A stretch of 64,000 nt of DNA from Eunapius fragilis (taxonomy: Eukaryota > Porifera > Demospongiae > Spongillida > Spongillidae), in assembly GCA_963681505.1 (NCBI GenBank), contig OY811982.1, forward strand, positions 6,959,261 to 7,023,260. The letters run 5' to 3'. Position 1 is the first letter of the stretch; each line of letters opens with the position of its first letter. The notes below the pieces were generated by a model. That model was given only the letters and a program-made list of their open reading frames with translations. It did not search any database and had not been told where the DNA came from. The position numbers and the translations under genes are program-made. Shown piece after piece: positions 1-12,200 of the stretch.

Positions 1-315
1 GGCCATTATTAAGCTGTTCGTGTTTGAGGTGTTAATGAGAATACAATCATTTGTCTACATGTATCTCAGAGGCTATCGCTGGAGCTATTACTTGTCCTAT
101 CAAAAATGATTGATACATAAAGGGAAACCGAAATTGATGACTTAAAAATAATAAAAAAGTTACGGCGGGCACAGGTCTGTCTACCATCGACGTGAGGGAT
201 GCATACTTCATTCTTTGCCACTACATGAGCCCATTAAACACAAGATGAGTGCGTTAGTATGCGTGCAGATTAATTATAATATATATATATATCTTCAAAG
301 TCTTGGGCCCTCCAC

Positions 316-393
316 ACCATCTACAGCCGCCTTAATATGTCCCTGGTGCGTTCAGTGGCTAGATCCATTCTAGGTAGAAGCTATGTAGTTTAG
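316..393 (+). pseudogene. LINE-type reverse transcriptase C-terminal tail, fragment
   Basis: The frame starting at 316 reads TIYSRLNMSLVRSVARSILG and continues to a stop at 391-393. This matches the C-terminal tail seen in the copies at 825, 11375, 13745 and 15629, which share the pattern YGRLN-x2-LVRA-x-ARAILGR. Only the last ~25 codons survive, as expected for a 5'-truncated non-LTR retroelement. The link to the family is by resemblance among copies in this window and general knowledge of invertebrate LINE-like ORFs; the clade is not assigned. Confidence 0.55.
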
Positions 394-824
394 AACATCT
401 ATAGGTGTTTTTTGTGTGCAATAGTGCTTTTATTCTCTAATAATAATAATAACCATTTGTGTATCTCTTGTATCTTGTATTCTTATGTATAAAAACTATA
501 TATAACAATTAAAAAGTCTATAACGCAATAATGCCTTACCGGTACCAGCCTTGTAGTTGTCGCGTACAGAGGCCTTCTTTTTTTCGGGATTGGCCTTTTA
601 GAACGCTCAAGCGTTAGATTTGTTCTCGTCTTGCTTTTGGAGGTATTCTGCTCGTTGCTTAGATCTCTTCTTTTGATTACGCGAAGGCATTTTTAGAAAA
701 GCAACTTCACTAGTAGCCGAAGTAACAATTAAACTGCGATAGGAACACCAAATAATTTTTTAGTTCATGCTGCCTAAAATTATTGTAATAATAAATATTA
801 AAATAACATGAACTTGGAGCAGAG

Positions 825-1094
825 GTGCGAAAGTACAGAGCCAATGACCCCAAGTGCTCTGAGCTGGGATGGATTTGTGTCCCACTCGCTGTAGAGACAT
901 ACGGCAACTGGGGCAAAGAAGCTCATGCCACCTTCTCCCGCCTTGCATCCTGCATCGCCACCACCTCTTCCTGCCACAAGAGCCAAGTCTTGGGTGAAAT
1001 GTATGGCAGGCTAAACTTCACCCTCGTCCGAGCCATCTCAAGGGCCATCCTGGGTAGATGCCTACTCATCAAAGACAATTATAAAGTGTGTTAA
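825..1094 (+). pseudogene. LINE-type reverse transcriptase C-terminal tail, best preserved copy
   Basis: An open frame of 89 codons ends in a natural stop at 1092-1094. Its core reads GWICVPLAVETYGNWGKEAH, followed by FSRLAS and then MYGRLNFTLVRAISRAILGR. These blocks recur in four other fragments in the window, so this is the most complete example of the 3' coding end of one retroelement family. No reverse transcriptase core is attached upstream, so the copy is 5'-truncated and non-autonomous. It is not an independent small gene. AT-rich sequence follows the stop. Confidence 0.65.
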
Positions 1095-1787
1095 GTTGTA
1101 TTGTACTTGTAAATTATGCCCGCCTAGAGGCAGGATGCATGTGTGGTTTAGGCAGTAATGAAACTCAGAACAAGGCCTGCTGAAATACTAGTGTCAAATT
1201 GGGGAGTTAAAGACACTGCTGCTTTTGACATCAACAGTAACTTCACCGCTAAGTCCCAAAATTGTTTCAGAAGCGGGGGGTTTCTGCTGGTGAAGCTGCA
1301 AAAGCTGCAGAATCGAGAAAACACGAACAGAATGACACAAAGTGCTCAGAACTCGATTGGCAGTGCATTCCACTAGGTTATACCTTCTTAAGAAGAAGAA
1401 GACGACGATGACGACCAAGAATTATTTTAGGACTGGGCACTAGAAACAGGAAATTGTTTGTTTCTCTATAACCACCACCGTTTTATGACACGGAACCGAC
1501 GTAGAACTGTAGATCGTTGTGCTCTCGTTCCATCGCGATAAAGAGATAAGCGATCCGTTTCTCCGTTGTCCCTCCAGACGCTAGTGAAGTTTTGTTAATG
1601 GCTTCATCAACCCACAATCAATCCTATATTGAACCTGCTGCCGCAGGTTCAGATTTCCGCTAATTATGACGTTATGTAACAATGATTACCATAGTAACTG
1701 CAGACGTTTAAAATCAATGAAATACCTGCTTTATAATTATATCATGCATGTCAACGGAATGGCAAAACAGTAGCTTCAATAGTTTAT

Positions 1788-1957
1788 CACAGCAAAAAAA
1801 AGCGTCGAATCAATTCTTGATTTTCAATTGATTTGCCACTTACATTCTGGTACAAAATGTTTACATACCTGGTACAAACTGTTAACAATATGTACCAGAA
1901 TGTAAGTGGCAAATCAATCGAAAATCAAGAATTGATTCTACGCATTTTTTTGCTGTA
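1788..1957. mobile_element. Short hairpin/TIR element, CACAGCAAAAA family, copy 1
   Basis: The two halves are near-perfect inverted repeats. The left end is CACAGCAAAAAAAAGCG and the right end reads TTTTTTTGCTGT. Internal blocks AATCAATTCTTGATTTTC, TTGCCACTTACATTCTGGTA and their complements also pair. It has no coding capacity, so it is a MITE-like element. The copy at 44947-45067 has the same termini. No convincing target-site duplication was seen. Confidence 0.75.
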
Positions 1958-2285
1958 TATCCTCAACCACCAAGTCTAGTATATTCTTCCATTCGTCCTC
2001 CGTGCACAACTTTTCGTAGGCCTGTGGTTGTACCCTCTACGTCGCGTTCGTCTTCATCTCTCACGGGTCCACTGTTTCCTTTCAGCGTTAATAGAGTCAT
2101 GCATACGTCTCACACTAGGTAGTTGATTGTAAATCATTTACTACAGCTCCTGTAGTTTTCTGGTTTGGTTATCAACAATTCTAAACTTCTGCCCTTGTAA
2201 TGATACGAGTAGCGTTTAGTACGGCTCAAATATAACAATACAACTACCAAAATATACAACCGACTATTTAATCACAGCAGGCTCT

Positions 2286-2690
2286 CCTCCAGCCAATTCT
2301 GAAGCTATTGGTGAAATTTCCATTCTTTAAATGTGTTCCTATCGCAAGTTATGCGAGGAGGAGGAGGAGGAGGAGGAGGAGGAGGAGGAGGAGGAGGAGG
2401 AGGAGGAGGAGGAGGAGGAGGAGGAGGAGGAGGAGGAGGAGGAGGAGGATATAATTCTGGGACTGGGTACGAGGACGGGCAGTACCCTTTTGTTCTCCAC
2501 AACCGCGCGGTTTTGCAACATGAAACAAACGACGATATTACTCACTTTCGTCATCTCGTTCGATTAAAAAAAACTAGCCAAACGTTCCGATCATCAGGAG
2601 TCTCGTTATAAACGGGTCGCGTGTTTTAAACTATATTCATTGTCGGGGTAAAATCCTAATGGAAGTTTCTAGCGAAACTTCCAATATACC
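2286..2690 (+). mobile_element. Diverged composite repeat, copy 3, with (GGA)n expansion
   Basis: This segment is a diverged, plus-oriented copy of the non-hairpin part of the repeats at 2974-3644 and 17689-18355. Shared blocks include CTCCAGCC, GAAGCTATTGGTGAAATTT, GACTGGGTACGAGGACGGG, CAACATGAAACAAA-like sequence and the terminal GGAAGTTTC-N4-GAAACTTCC hairpin. At the site where the other copies carry a short AAGAAGGAGAAGG tract, this copy has about 94 bases of pure GGA repeat. It lacks the 285-bp hairpin core. The Glu, Gly or Ser homopolymer frames across it are artefacts of the triplet repeat. Confidence 0.75.
2355..2448. repeat. (GGA)n microsatellite
   Basis: About 31 uninterrupted GGA units lie inside composite repeat copy 3. 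Related copies have only a short imperfect purine tract here, so this is a local expansion. Confidence 0.97.
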
Positions 2691-2973
2691 ACTTGGTTCA
2701 GCTTGGTAAGAAACACATCACACATGAACGCCTTCGCTTGATGTATATGTGCATTGATAGCTATAGGGTGATTTTTTTCTAAGGACACCCATTGTACCGC
2801 ACAAGAGATCAGTCCATATGCTCAACATGGTGCGCATGTATACTCCCCAGCTCTGAAGAGCAGATAATGATTTGTAGAAATGCACATGCAGCATAGTACT
2901 GGTAAAAGCACACACTCTTCTCAGACAGTTTCAACATATTTGACAAGCAGTCATACAGGTATGTATGTACCAA

Positions 2974-3644
2974 TCGGAAGTTTCGTTAGAAACTTCCATA
3001 TAGGATTTGACCCCGACTATGAATGTCATTAAAAAAACGCGACCCGTCTGTAACAACACTCCCGACGATCGGATCGTGTAGCTTGTTTTAGCAATCGATC
3101 TAGAAGTCAAAAATGAGTAGTTTCGTTTTTGTTTCATGTCGCTGAACCGCGTGGTTGTTGAGAACAAGAGTGTACTGCCCGTCCTCGTACCCAGTCTCGG
3201 AACAAGGGGCGGGTCGTCTTCTTATTCTCCTTCTCCTCCTTCTTGGCAACGCATAACTCAGGACAGGAACATTTCTAAGCGATGAAAATTTCACCAATAG
3301 CTTCAGAATCGGCTGGAGGACTCGCTTTTATATAATATATGAAAAAAAAATTAAGAAAACAAGTAAATAAAAACATTCTCTACGAGAAAGTTGGTGGGAT
3401 ATAGGATTTGATTATGACATTGGTGGTGTAAAAAGCAAGGAAACAAGGTCTTATCAGAAGGGAAAATGTCATAGTCCTATATTTAGCACACAAACAACAC
3501 ATGCCCTAGAAATGTGCTAAATATAGGACTATGACATTTTCCCTTCTGATAAGACCTTGTTTCCTTGCTTTTTACGCCACCAATGTCATAATCAAATCCT
3601 ATATCCCACCAACTTTCTCGTAGAGAATGTTTTTATTTACTTGT
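2974..3644 (-). mobile_element. Composite repeat, copy 1 (minus orientation) with palindromic core
   Basis: This 671-bp segment is the reverse complement of 17689-18355 with few differences. It has two parts. Bases 3359-3644 form an almost perfect palindrome of about 135-bp arms around a ~20-bp loop. Bases 2974-3358 are a non-palindromic flank that ends in a GGAAGTTTC-N4-GAAACTTCC hairpin. No protein is encoded. The loop sequence is inverted relative to copy 2, as expected if the whole unit, not just the hairpin, was copied. Class II non-autonomous origin is inferred from structure alone. Confidence 0.85.
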
Positions 3645-5242
3645 CTCAATATAACTTGACGCATGGTGCCGGCGACGATGTGTATATCATATATAAAGTA
3701 TAGGTAATTATATAAGATATGTACGTGCTTACCAGTGATGCACGGCAATTGGAACGCATTTTGCAAATGGTACTGAAAACAATCGGTCTCATGATCAAAT
3801 GCATGAAATATATATGAACTCGTAGACATGCGTGCATGCACATTATGTCTATAAGTTTATCGCTGGCGGTGCATTTTCCCATCATGCAAGCTTCACAGGC
3901 ACAGGCTTGAGAGTGGCACCATGACACGAACAGTGAATGTTGCTTCGTTGTCATTCTCGGTTTCTGCACCTTTTAATCTATTCATCTCCCTGGATTGTTT
4001 ACACTTCTAGTAATTTTGCATGGTGTACATAACCCTGTGGGCGCTTCGCGATCGTTGAGGCTGCAATATTACCCTAGCGATTTACCCTAGCGGATAGTTT
4101 TAAGCGATATGAATGAAGGTGCATTATGACAGACCATTGTATGAGTGGGAAAGTGACCATGAGTCTCCCAGGAAAAATAAACCCGAAGCAACGTTTTACG
4201 TGTGCATCGCAGGAATGCAAACAATCCCTGTCATTAAATAAGGGCTTCCTACTGCACCATCTGGATCGAGAATTGGCCTGGCGCTAGCTGTATAGAAAAT
4301 AAGATAAGTTGGTTTGCATACTTTCTACATGAATTTGTCATGCATGCTGTGGAGAAGGGAAAGGGTGCTATACAGATTTTGGAACTTGCGTGACATTTGT
4401 CGTGTAAGGTTTCTGTTAGTATAAGGTTGCAGTAGAAGCTGTAAAAAATAATGCTTATGCAAATAGGATGAAATTGTCTAGAATTGCTGGTTTTTAATAT
4501 TACGGAGATACTGAACTTAAATTTTAAAGTATATTGGATTGTTGTCCGTAGGTTAGGTTTCTTCTAGACAGACCAATGACAATTATTTCTTTTTGATGTG
4601 ACGCGCTGAAGTCATGCATGGATCCTTTATGAATTAAATTTTTTTTTTTCATAGTTAATGGTATTATTTTGTGCAACAAAACAAAATGGTGGCAGAGTCT
4701 CTACATCACGTCACGATGCACCGCATCCTAACAAGCGGGCCCACACCCATTGGAGAATGCCTCGTGTTTTAATAAAATAAACTTTCGCGAACGCGTGCAT
4801 GTGCGAACATTTGCATTTGAAGAAAAGGTATTCCGAAGTGTTCGCATTCGACTTTGGGGGTGGGAGAGGGGGGGAGGGGGGGGGGGGGGGGGATTGCCAG
4901 ATATGACTATTATGTTTCCGTGCTAATTTAATGCATTACTGCTTTTTGTAGTCTGCAGAAGACATCAATTTGCTGAATAGACCTATTTTAAGACTTGACA
5001 TATACTCACTGAAGGATTAACTAATAATGCATGCATGTATATATGGTAAATATGCTGGATCTGCAAGACGATTTTAAAGTCCTGCATTACTACTGGCAGG
5101 GTGGCTACTGATGCTATAACTTCGTAAAGTGTGTTCCATACGTCCTGCTACCGCGCACCGTCCAGAAAAAATATACATAATTCCTCACACGTGATTTCTC
5201 GATATGGCAATATCCGCCGCGTATAATAATATAATTATAGGT
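3645..5242. other. Intergenic stretch upstream of the chitin deacetylase
   Basis: No gene is supported. Short frames lack motifs. The only striking feature is a G homopolymer-like run at 4861-4892. Confidence 0.6.
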
Positions 5243-5251
5243 ATATATAAA
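5243..5251 (+). promoter_or_regulatory. Candidate TATA box for the chitin deacetylase gene
   Basis: TATATAAAG lies 62-70 bases upstream of the ATG at 5313, a plausible distance for a short 5' leader. The surroundings are very AT-rich, so a chance match is possible. Confidence 0.4.
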
Positions 5252-5312
5252 GTGAATAACTGAATATATATATCAGCAAACAGCGCACCATCTCAACAGA
5301 CAAGGTCAATAC

Positions 5313-6215
5313 ATGCGCCCGGCAGCTGCAGTGATTCTTTTGTTTTCGACCGCCATTGGTCTCCTCGGCTCCGCACCCACTCCGACGCCACCGATTTCAA
5401 CCAACGCACGGTGCGGCCAGTCGAACGGTGCCAGATGCGGGCCTGGAAACTGCTGTTCACAGTATGGGTGGTGCGGTAATACACCAGGCCACTGCTTTAC
5501 CGGCTGCCAACCCGGCTGGGGAGAATGCTGGTCACCGATTACAGTCATCCGGGATTGCATCACCCCCAATACCGTTGCCATTACGTTTGATGACGGGCCG
5601 TACATGTACACGACTCGGATCGCCCAACAATTCGCGCAAGCGGGCGGGAACGTGACCTTCTTTATGAACGGGCATAACTGGGCGTGTATATACGATTACG
5701 CTGAAGCGGTTAAAGCCGCCTTCGACGCCGGACACCAGATCGCCTCGCACACGTGGTCCCATTCCGACCTCACCACCTTATCGGAGGCGGAGGTGTCTTC
5801 CCAGATGAACGCCCTGTCGGCCGCCTTCAAAAAGATCTTGGGAGCGGTACCTGTTTACATGCGACCTCCTTACGGCATGTACAACGACGGGACGATCACC
5901 ACGCTGCAGTCGTTGGGTTTTAAAGTAATCGCGCTATGGGACGTCGATTCGGGCGACTCGCTGGGGGCTTCTTTGGCCCAGCAGCAGCTGACTTATAATA
6001 CCACATCTGTCAACGGGTCGCACATTGCGCTCCAGCACGAGACGTCACTAAACACGGTACAAAATATGGTCCCTTTCATCATCGGCTGGGCCCAGCAGAG
6101 GAATGTGAAGATGGTGACCGTTGGCGAGTGTCTCGGGGATGCGCGCACCAGTTGGTACAAGGACTACGTCAATGCGGAAACACGAAATCCCACATGGACT
6201 TGTAAAATCGAATAA
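5313..6215 (+). CDS. Chitin deacetylase (CE4/NodB domain) with N-terminal CBM18 chitin-binding domain
   Basis: This is a complete, uninterrupted 300-residue frame for a secreted enzyme predicted to remove acetyl groups from chitin, giving chitosan. Residues 1-20 form a signal peptide, followed by a short Pro/Thr linker. Residues 34-72 are a hevein-type chitin-binding module with eight cysteines (34, 42, 47, 48, 54, 61, 65, 72) and the signature CCSQYGWCG. The NodB polysaccharide deacetylase domain follows from about residue 86. All five motifs are present: TFDDGP (91-96, catalytic Asp and metal Asp), HTWSH (146-150, metal histidines), RPPYG (184-188), WDVDSGD (209-215) and LQHE (240-243, catalytic His). 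The start is the first ATG before the signal peptide. The gene has no introns and is visibly more GC-rich than its flanks, unlike the intron-rich genes nearby. This CBM18-CE4 layout with WDVD is typical of fungal enzymes. Function is firm; fungal origin by transfer is inferred. Confidence 0.93.
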   Translation: MRPAAAVILLFSTAIGLLGSAPTPTPPISTNARCGQSNGARCGPGNCCSQYGWCGNTPGHCFTGCQPGWGECWSPITVIRDCITPNTVAITFDDGPYMYTTRIAQQFAQAGGNVTFFMNGHNWACIYDYAEAVKAAFDAGHQIASHTWSHSDLTTLSEAEVSSQMNALSAAFKKILGAVPVYMRPPYGMYNDGTITTLQSLGFKVIALWDVDSGDSLGASLAQQQLTYNTTSVNGSHIALQHETSLNTVQNMVPFIIGWAQQRNVKMVTVGECLGDARTSWYKDYVNAETRNPTWTCKIE

Positions 6216-6216
6216 A
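6211..6216 (+). terminator. Polyadenylation signal overlapping the stop codon
   Basis: AATAAA begins two bases before the TAA stop (6213-6215) of the chitin deacetylase, so the stop lies inside the hexamer. If used, the 3' UTR would be only about 10-30 bases long. Confidence 0.45.
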
Positions 6217-9200
6217 TCATCCAGTCAGTTTTTGCTTTGCCGGTGAAAATACTTATCTTAACTCATTCGTTATAATTGATTAGATGGGATCGAGGCAGCG
6301 AAAAGGGACATAGTGCATATAATGTTATAAAAATGCATCACGTTTAAATCAATATAACCTCCCAACGGTTAACGCTATCCACTTCCTATTTTCAAAACTT
6401 CAAACTACACCATTTCTCTATGGTAAAATAGATGTTGGGGTCTTGAAATAGCTTTGATTCGTGCCAGGTTGCAACTTCCTAACCCCTTGGCCATATTTTC
6501 CTGCAGGATTATTCAATATGTAGAGAGATCCTGTTACTTATTGGTCCTTTTTAATTTTAACTTGATCCGTTACGGAGATACAGCAGTGCAAATAAAGTAC
6601 ATCTTTCCCGCCATTGGATGGCACAATTATTCAAGCTTCGTTGATAACCTTGCCACACCCACGTAACATCACGTGAGTGTATTATTCAACTGTACACAAA
6701 AACATTGTCACGCTGTATTGCCGTAAATAATACAAGTTTGACAACCAGTAACGTCACGTGATCGTACTAGCTATTCGACAACAACTTGTATAAGGCGACT
6801 AGTTCAATTTGTCGTGCTGTATATTCTGTATACGCATTCCGCAATATATTAACGTCTGTTTGAAATTTGGCATCCAATTACGGCATGGCAATTTTGTGGG
6901 CATGGCAATTCGTGTAATTGGCTTCCAGGATCCAAATATGTCAGCTCAATAGGAATGACAGCCTTTCGGCCAATCATAACTTCGAAGGTGCGTGTAAAAA
7001 AATGGCACATGAGGACTTGTATTGCACGCAAAAGCACGTGGCCAGATATTCATCCCATAAAATTTCTTGAACTGATATACTTCACAATCATATTTTGCTT
7101 GGTTCTGCCTTCCATTTGCCTGACAAGCCAATATAAGATTATGAGAAAGTCATGCTCAGCATTCACATTACCTGCATGTGGGTGGTGTGGTGTGGTATTC
7201 CCAACATCTTCATAAATCTCTCTGTCAAGGTCACTTTTGAATTCTCCTCCTTGTCACTAACCTGCAGGTGTCAACTTGGAATTTACTCGCTGGCATTGAT
7301 CACATGTGGAGACGCGCCACATAATTCACAACGGTAATAAAGTACTGATGATGAAACCTCGTATGTGTGTGAAGTCACTATTGTCTTTACATCTTCAACT
7401 ACATGCACCATTCCATGTAAATCGTTCTTTAATTCGTTGCAATTGTCTTTTTCACACCAAGATGTCTAGAGGTGGGATGTGCATGGCACGCCTGAGCACT
7501 GAATCTTATGGTGTTCCGTCGGCAGGTTCTGCATGAATATTTCCCACAGCCTATATCGGCAATATGTGCATGCGTATCCTAAGCAGTGCACGGCATCAAT
7601 GAAAAGACAGATTGCGAAATGGAGAGCTGTACTACACAATGGGAGACGACGAAGTTACTTACTAGCTGGTGTTGTGTGATATGACAGTAAGCTAATACAC
7701 TTGTACTAAAGCAAAGTAGCGTAGTATAGGTTAATTGGGAATTTGGGTCATAACTATCTTTTAGATACAGATATATACGCACGAATGGTCAACTAAATCG
7801 TCTTCACTTACAGCGGCTATGTCCTTAGCTTCACTAAACGTTTGAAATATATCGACTGTCTATCCTCCTTCACTTCACAACCAGATGCCAAAAAATTATA
7901 TAAACCTGTTCGCAAAGTAAACTTTTCCAAACGCGCAAAAAAAGTACCCTTTAAATTGAAGTCCCGCGCACCCGTGTACCATAGACAGCCATTTTGGACA
8001 CTTGTATTACTACTTGGAAGGCTTTTTGCTTCCAATCCGCCATAGGATTACTATAACATTTGGCGGGCCAGGTGCAGCCTTCTGAGCAGGTTTTTGTGAG
8101 TGGCCATTGCTTTATGGGCGTCACTTTATGCCACCGACATGAGCCAAAGTTGACAACACTTGAAAGTTGTGCCCACATAAATCAGGAATGCAAAATGATC
8201 TTTCATACAATCTGAGAAGCCATTGCAGAGTTTGTGGTGTCACGATGACGAAAGGGAAGGGAAAGCACGTGCATGACTGCACTCTGAATGCATTTCACTA
8301 GAGAAGGGCCTTTTGAAGTGAGACTCCCAAAACCTTTCTGCAACCAATGGGGCACACTGTTAACTGGTGTAATGACTTATGTGTGCTGCTGACAATTGCA
8401 AGTTATAAACATTGTAATTATAAAGACTTCAACATGATATACATGTGAGAGTGCATATCATACAGACAGTGTGACTTGTCAAAAGATAAGCAGGTTTCCT
8501 GGAAAGCAGACCATAAAAAAGCACAGAATAAGAGTATGTCCAACATCTCTTCAAATTAAAAAACAGCTGTGCCTTGTCATAAAAGTTCTGACACGTTCTT
8601 ATGTGCCATACACCAGAAGTCTCTTGATCCAACAAGCACAGATATCCTGGTGTGTACACAATGCTTAGTACAGCGAATAACTGTACAGGCGTATCTGCCC
8701 TTGATATTCAGATTCGGGAGCCCGTAACCTTAACGACAAAATGACGTCGTTGTTAGGTAATTAGCAATTCATTGTAGGCGTTGTTTTTGTCCACCTTTTC
8801 AGTGCAACGTAACCCCGTGATTTATATTTGGAACAGTGTCCAGCAAAATCACCACTATGATGCGTTATCAAATTTTATACAGGACAAGCAAAAGAAAAGT
8901 AATGCTCGCATTGAAATGTACGGCTAATGATAAATTCAGTACCTTATAACTTGACGATGCATGGATAGCCCATTTTGGATGCGTATGGACCATTTGATAG
9001 AAACCCTTGGAGTTCACGGAAAATCCAAAAATTTAAAAACACTATCCAGCTGCAGAAGGGTGATTTTGCTAACACTGCCCCATTTGTTTCAACAAGTAAA
9101 TTAGTAATATTGTTCACAAATTGTTCACAAATTGTTTCGTGGGCGGAGAAGACACCATACATACATACATGCATACGTGAGAAGAGTACATACAATACAT

Positions 9201-9242
9201 GCAGGCATGCACTTAGCTGAATGGCACGATGAAGACAAATCC
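6217..9242. other. Intergenic stretch without recognisable genes
   Basis: Short open frames in both strands show no domain, splice structure or codon bias that supports a gene. Near 6660-6790 a short segment containing TCACGTGA is present twice in diverged form. Confidence 0.6.
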
Positions 9243-12200
9243 CTACACTTCGGTGCTTTGAAGAGTGGGGGTTTCGATTTTTAAGCTAAATGATGATGTT
9301 GCTTGCAAAGTACATGTAGCTGCGTCTTGTGATCCAGTATGGCAGTTCTGGCCGTGCAGGCGGCTATCAATTTCAGACTGCAACGTTTGGCCGTCCGTGC
9401 GTGAGGCAGTGCGGCTAATTTGTACGGTTAGTGATTCGGGAACTTGTGCCAAAGTCGAGTGACTGGATGGCTCCTGAACCGCGTCAACAGCAACAGACGC
9501 AAATGTAGTGGGATAGACTATTGGTGTGTCGACTACAATAGCAGGTGGTGTGGTCACCGGCTCGTGGACGTCCGAGGGAGAAAAAATGGATGTTGTCGGG
9601 TGAGCAGCTTGCAATGACGTTAGGTTCGCCGATGAGTGACGGCCCTGTTGAGAAATCCGGCTAGAGGAACGTTTCATTGCGGATGCAATTGGAAATTTTC
9701 TGTGGTAGCGTCTGCGGTAGCACGCACCAGCAGCCAAGATGCATATTCCAGACGTGAACACGATAAACACTTCTCCGACAAACCCACCGACCACTCCGAC
9801 AATCAAGGTTATGGAGACCAAACGAGTCCGAAATGCAATGGCTATGGTGGTGGCTGTTGCTGCAAATGATAATTTTACTGAATGCACTTTTGTTTATTTA
9901 TAGCTGTATCCCGCACTTACTGCAGTCAAACTCGTCGCTGTTGTCTCCACAGTCATCGACGTTGTCACAGGTATGTGCCGAACTGATGCATCGTTCATTA
10001 GCGCACAAGTAGTAATGGGAACCAGAGCAGTCTGTTGTTCAAACAAAAGGCCATCATATATGTGATCACTCGTCACTTATTGGGGTCAATTATTAACACA
10101 GCATTACCTTGAAGATTAGATTATATACCTGAGCTAAAAATGATGAGCACATGAAGTGCAGTTAGGAGTTCTGCATGCTCGTGGAAATTATTATTATAAT
10201 TCCTAGCTTATATACACAATGATCAAACTGCATGCATGCACGCACCGAAACTTCCTCCTATATGCATGCGAATCACGCAAAATGATATATAGTCACCACC
10301 GCAACAGATGGATTATTTTCGCATAGCGTGATGGTGTAATCCATCCGCTACTGTGTAAATCGGGTCTGGAAACGAGACTATTGACATCCATCCCAACCAC
10401 AGTTTAAATAGGACTACACACGCGTAATTGGTGCCGGTTAAAACATACTCTTTCTGTCGAAAATGGCCTTACTGTAGCAACGGACACCAGCCAATGAACC
10501 ACTGTTACACTCCACTGGGGCCGTAAAATTGCATGATGTTATGGCGCCTTCAGTGCCTCTGCAACCACCAAAATTATTCCAAGTAGTGTTTGTTGATCCA
10601 TGACCAAATAAGGAGTTTGAAATAGGTGTGCTTGCTATAGATAATGTATAGTCTAGTTCAAATCAAAGAGTACCACTCCATGAAACGTAATTACCATTTG
10701 TATAGCCGAGCTGGTGGCACGCAACCTTGGCATCATTGGGGTCCCACAAGGTGTCGCACACCGTCCCCCATGTGTTGGCGTGGCATACCTCCACTGTGCC
10801 CTCCATTGGCGATGCTCCTCCCACAAGGTGAACATCACCATGGTAGCAGGCTGTAGGATATATGATGCACCATACATGAATGTTACATTGCAAAATCATT
10901 GGAAAGTGGAAGTGAAACTTTATTTATAAGTACAAAAAGTCAGTGTGCTTATAAAGTTCTGTGTGTTAACCTGTCACATGCATGTAATGTTTGCGACCTG
11001 ATTGTACGTTACCAGAAATTACCGATCCCCTCCTCTGTAGGTGAGCATTTAGCCATTATAAAAATTGCAGTATGAATTAGGAACTTACTGCAATTCATTT
11101 CATCTGAGTTATCTCTGCAATCATTGGATCCATCACACCGATAGTTATAGTTCACGCATAGGCCATTTGTGCATTGGAAATTTGGATAAGGGCAATCTGA
11201 AGAATAAAATAGCTACAACATAAGTGTTAGTATTTGCACCCCCATATACAGCATAAATAATAATAATCAACATACTGCGCGTGTGTTTACAGAATATTGA
11301 TTAATAATTGTATATTATAATTGACAAGTACCGATACACAATTATACAGCAGTAAGATAAATAAATGCACCATATTATAGGTAATAGTCAAAGACAAAAC
11401 ATCTGGAGAGGATGGCTATGGCATTGGCTCTAACTAGGTTGAGGTTCAGTCTCCCATATAAGCCAGCTAGGACCTCAGCCTTAGCCCTGTTGGAGCTAGT
11501 TGCAAGGCGAGAGTAATAATTATTAATATTATGCGGCGTTATCTCCCGATTGGGCACAAGACAGAACTGCCCACTGTCCATTGCCATTGCAGCTCTATAT
11601 AGGAGTCAGAACCTGACCCTTATTAGGGCCATTCTTTAGCAGATCATTAACTAACCTCAATTTATAGTTATTATGTTACTCTGTATATTATCTTGCATCC
11701 TTCTATGCATTAATAAATACAATCATAATTAAGACTGTTGTCATCAATTCCACTCATACTGCCGAATCCGAATGCAGTGCATCGTTTCTCGTATCAAGTA
11801 CAGGATAGACATCCCGTTACCCGGCTTATAAAACGGTTAGATTGTCAGCGTTTCTGTATAGTGTAAACCTTACATGGAATGGAACACTGCACGCCTGCAA
11901 GTTCTGCACTTGAGCACGAATATGGCAAAGGATCCCGAGGGCAGGACAACAGAGCCATCTCATTACCAAAACAACCACCAACCACATTGGTCCACACAAA
12001 GTTGCTTGATCCCGGACCATAGAAGGAGTTGTAACGAGCAATGCCTTCATGCGTGCATGGAGGAACGATGCAGTTATGACATTTTTGATAATGCAGTACA
12101 TTACTCACTTGCGTTGAAACCTAATTGTCTGCAAATCACAGCGGTGTCATTTGCACAAAGGTAGGTGTCACAAATACCAGCCCATGTGTTCTGCGCACAG

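Larger units (their letters stand above)
1..2285. other. Gene-poor leader region with decayed repeats
   Basis: No intact gene was recognised. The stretch holds two retroelement tail fragments and one hairpin element, each listed separately. The remaining parts (about 394-824, 1095-1787 and 1958-2285) are AT-rich and show only short open frames without recognisable motifs. A short palindrome lies near 1633-1650. Confidence 0.6.

Noticed and set aside
2305..2611. Frames encoding poly-Pro, poly-Glu, poly-Gly and poly-Ser
   Set aside because: All frames of a (GGA)n microsatellite; not coding.
5306..5762. Minus-strand and alternative plus-strand frames over the chitin deacetylase
   Set aside because: Shadow frames of a GC-rich coding sequence; none has motifs.
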